Shown here: positions 61,805-64,000 of the stretch, piece after piece | Layout: each line of letters opens with the position of its first letter | How positions within the stretch are numbered: the stretch's first letter is position 1 | Source: Agromyces larvae | GTDB lineage: Bacteria > Actinomycetota > Actinomycetes > Actinomycetales > Microbacteriaceae | Assembly (NCBI RefSeq): GCF_022811705.1 | Contig: NZ_CP094528.1 | Span: forward strand, 3,348,001 to 3,412,000 | Length of the DNA: 64,000 nucleotides | Direction of reading: 5' to 3' | The notes under the pieces: model-generated | Databases searched by the model: none | Told to the model about the DNA's origin: nothing | The model's input: only the letters and a program-made list of their open reading frames with translations | Made by a program: the position numbers and the translations under genes

Positions 61805-63127
61805 ATGCGCATCACACGAATCACCGCCTTCGGGGCGCTCGCCGCGGTCGCGGCGCTCACGCTCGCCTCGTGCGCCGGCACCGGCGCGACCGCAGGCGCC
61901 GACGGTCCGCAGCCCGTGCCCACCACGAAGGGCGAGGGCGAGACGCTCGTCGTCTGGGCGATGGAGGGCGACTACCAGGACGCCACGCTCGAGGCCATCA
62001 ACGCCGCGTTCACCGAGCAGACCGGCGCCGAAGTCGACCTGCAGATCCAGCAGTGGGACGGCATCACGACCAAGATCAGCACGGCGCTCGCGACGTCGAA
62101 TCCGCCCGACATCATCGACATCGGCAACACGCAGGTGCCGGGCTACGCCGCGAACGGCGGTCTGCTCGACCTCACGAACTACGAGGACGACCTGAAGCAG
62201 GGCGCGACCTGGCTCGCCGGCCTCGAGGACCCGGCCCGCATCGACGGCTCGCTCTACGCGGTGCCCGGCTTCGCGGGCGCCCGCGCCGTCATCTACAACA
62301 CGGCGATGTGGGCCGACGCGGGCGTCACCGAGGTGCCGACGACCCACGATGACCTCATCGCCGCCCTCGATGCGGTGGCCGCGGCGCACCCCGAGCCCGA
62401 CTTCGCGCCGTTCTACCTGCCGGGCCAGTACTGGCAGTCGAGCATGCAGTTCGTGTGGGATGCGGGCGCCGAGATCGCGACCAGCGAGGGCGGCGAGTGG
62501 ACGGGCGGGTTCTCGACGCCCGAGGGCATCGAGGGGCTCGAGCAGTTCGCCGAGTTCCAGAACACGTACTCGACCGGGGCATCCGCGACGCTCGACAACA
62601 TCACGCCCGACCAGAACCAGATCTTCGCCGACGGCAAGACGTCGGCGATCCTGAGCACGGGCGGCTCGATCGCGGGCATCACGAAGGCGAACCCCGACAT
62701 CACCGCCGACCAGCTCGGCACCTTCCCGCTGCCCGGTCTCTCGGGGCAGAACCAGCCCGCGATGCTCGGCGGCTCGGTCTGGGGTATCTCCGCCAAGTCG
62801 CAGCACCGCGACCTCGCGCTGCAGTGGGCGAAGATCGCGGGCAGCCCCGAGATCCAGAAGGACTACGTGTTCGGCGTCGACGGCTGGATCCCGAACAGCA
62901 CGCAGGCCGTCGAAGCGGCCCAGGCGAGCGGCCTGACCCCGCAGCAGGAGGGCTTCTTCGCCGCGGCGCTCAACTCGAAGGCGACTCCGGCGGCCGCGAA
63001 CTGGCCGACGATCGAGGGCGACAAGAGCATCGCCGAGCTGTTCGGCGCCGTCGCGTCGGGCTCGAAGTCGGCCGAGGACGCCGCGAATGCGATGGACGAG
63101 CACCTCGCCGACGTGCTCAACGGCTGA
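61805..63127 (+). CDS. Sugar ABC transporter substrate-binding lipoprotein (NgcE/MalE-like)
   Basis: 440 aa. The signal sequence ends in lipobox LASC with the acylated Cys at residue 23. The mature domain begins TLVVWAMEGDYQDATLEAINAAFTEQTGAEVDLQIQQWDG, the CUT1 pattern. CAGGAGAGA precedes the ATG at 61805. It is followed at once by a CUT1 permease gene. The ligand (for example N-acetylglucosamine oligomers or another oligosaccharide) cannot be fixed. Confidence 0.87.
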   Translation: MRITRITAFGALAAVAALTLASCAGTGATAGADGPQPVPTTKGEGETLVVWAMEGDYQDATLEAINAAFTEQTGAEVDLQIQQWDGITTKISTALATSNPPDIIDIGNTQVPGYAANGGLLDLTNYEDDLKQGATWLAGLEDPARIDGSLYAVPGFAGARAVIYNTAMWADAGVTEVPTTHDDLIAALDAVAAAHPEPDFAPFYLPGQYWQSSMQFVWDAGAEIATSEGGEWTGGFSTPEGIEGLEQFAEFQNTYSTGASATLDNITPDQNQIFADGKTSAILSTGGSIAGITKANPDITADQLGTFPLPGLSGQNQPAMLGGSVWGISAKSQHRDLALQWAKIAGSPEIQKDYVFGVDGWIPNSTQAVEAAQASGLTPQQEGFFAAALNSKATPAAANWPTIEGDKSIAELFGAVASGSKSAEDAANAMDEHLADVLNG

Positions 63128-63131
63128 GGTC

Positions 63132-64000
63132 GTGACCGTCGTCGATCCGGCCGCGCGAGCGCGGGCCGCCGGGCAGGACGCTCCTGCCCGGCGGCCCGGC
63201 CCGCCCGCGGCCGACCAGCAGGCCGGCGGGAGCGCCGGCCCGAGGCATCCGGATGCTTCGAAGCGGCCCCGCTCGAAGCGACCCGCCGGCCCGGAGCATC
63301 CGACCGCCCGCCGCCGGGATCGCGCCCCCCTCTGGCTGCTGAGCCCCGCCGGGCTCGTGATGGCCGTCGTGACGGCCGCACCGATCGTGCTGCTCGTCGG
63401 CATCTCGTTCACCGACTTCGACCAGCGGTCGCTGTTCACGGGCGCGTTCTCGTTCGTCGGACTGGAGCAGTACGCGACGGTCTTCGCCGACCCCGACTTC
63501 TGGCTCGCCCTCGCCCGCACCGTCGTCTTCACCGCGGCGATGGTGGCGGGCAGCGTGCTCGTCGGCATGGGCGTCGCCCACCTCATGACGCTGCTGCGCC
63601 CGGGCATGCGCTACCTGGTCACGGTCGTGCTGATCTGCGCGTGGGCGATGCCGAACGTGGCATCCTCGCTGGTCTGGAACTGGCTGTTCCAGCCCGGCTA
63701 CGGCGTGGTCAACTGGCTCCTCACCCAGGTGCGGGTCTTCGGCGATCTGACGGATGTCGCGTGGTCGCAGCATCCCGTACTCGCGGCGACGAGCATCTGG
63801 GCGCTCATCGTCTGGCAGGCGGTGCCGTTCATCGCGCTCACCCTCTACGCGGCGCAGGTGCAGATCCCGACCGAGTACTACGAGGCCGCCCGCCTCGACG
63901 GCGCGAGCGAATGGCGGGTCTACCGATCGATCACGCTCGTGTTCCTGCGCCCGACGCTGGGGCTCATCACCATCCTCTCGATCATCTGGGACTACAACGT
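63132..64000 (+). CDS. Sugar ABC transporter permease, 3' end cut by window edge
   Basis: MalF/UgpA-type permease starting at GTG 63132, 5 nt after the lipoprotein stop. A 70-residue Pro/Arg/Ala-rich cytoplasmic leader is followed by APLWLLSPAGLVMAVVTAAPIVLLVGISFTDF (TM1) and further hydrophobic segments. The EAA loop EYYEAARLDGASEWRVYRSITLVFLRP is complete just before the edge. About 290 residues are visible, with the last membrane segment missing. Confidence 0.85.
   Translation, partial: MTVVDPAARARAAGQDAPARRPGPPAADQQAGGSAGPRHPDASKRPRSKRPAGPEHPTARRRDRAPLWLLSPAGLVMAVVTAAPIVLLVGISFTDFDQRSLFTGAFSFVGLEQYATVFADPDFWLALARTVVFTAAMVAGSVLVGMGVAHLMTLLRPGMRYLVTVVLICAWAMPNVASSLVWNWLFQPGYGVVNWLLTQVRVFGDLTDVAWSQHPVLAATSIWALIVWQAVPFIALTLYAAQVQIPTEYYEAARLDGASEWRVYRSITLVFLRPTLGLITILSIIWDYN

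Overview
The window is a contiguous stretch of a high-GC actinobacterial chromosome, most likely from the Microbacteriaceae (an Agromyces/Microbacterium-like soil bacterium). The reasons are the very G/C-rich third codon positions, many leaderless promoters (nAnnnT hexamer 6-8 nt before ATG/GTG), an actinobacterial-type rhamnose operon, a Streptomyces-like cebEFG-bglC-cebR cluster, an LLM (luciferase-like, F420-type) oxidoreductase and DIP1984/DUF445 proteins. I see no rRNA, convincing tRNA, CRISPR array, insertion sequence or prophage. The gene repertoire is dominated by import and breakdown of plant-derived sugars. Both edges cut through ABC permease genes.

Layout. 1-3874 (minus): an ABC importer of unknown substrate (permease, permease, lipoprotein) plus a D-2-hydroxyacid dehydrogenase. 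4077-6303: a PfkB kinase, and a TetR regulator divergent from a PNPOx-family protein. 6357-17001: a glycoside regulon (M24-like protein, GH5, six-hairpin glycosidase, lipoprotein, LacI, two permeases, Gfo/Idh/MocA oxidoreductase) tied together by three identical 16-bp operators. 17208-19358: MFS exporter and AraC regulator. 19598-30772: a complete L-rhamnose operon rhaTPQSM-I-EW-B with a divergent LacI repressor. 30732-32620: MarR-MFS. 32733-36219: permuted ATP-grasp / alpha-E / transglutaminase trio. 36257-37796: hydrolase and histidine phosphatase. 37990-39552: secreted GH6 cellulase with CBM2. 39670-45983: TetR/FAD monooxygenase, lipoate ligase, small membrane protein, flavodoxin, DNA methyltransferase, LLM oxidoreductase. 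46155-52104: cebR, bglC, cebG, cebF, cebE. 52292-56133: VanY-type carboxypeptidase, MFS, secreted amidase. 56395-61386: pgm, DIP1984, DUF445, pheA. 61805-64000: a further sugar importer, truncated at the edge.

How the genes fit together. The secreted GH6 enzyme should release cellobiose outside the cell, CebEFG imports it, and BglC hydrolyses it to glucose. The same GAGAGCGCTCTC palindrome lies before the cellulase gene and in three copies before cebE, so one repressor (CebR) probably controls both loci. The rhamnose operon carries uptake, mutarotation, isomerisation, phosphorylation and aldol cleavage/oxidation in one transcription unit. No MsiK-type ATPase lies beside the three CUT1-type importers, so they presumably share an ATPase encoded elsewhere.

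Non-coding structure is rich. There are two families of interspersed palindromic repeats, one of which has also entered the rhaEW coding sequence in frame. There are two large nested inverted repeats, several strong intergenic hairpins, and at least fourteen leaderless promoters. These and the polyglutamine-tailed ATP-grasp protein beside a transglutaminase are the least explained parts of the window.
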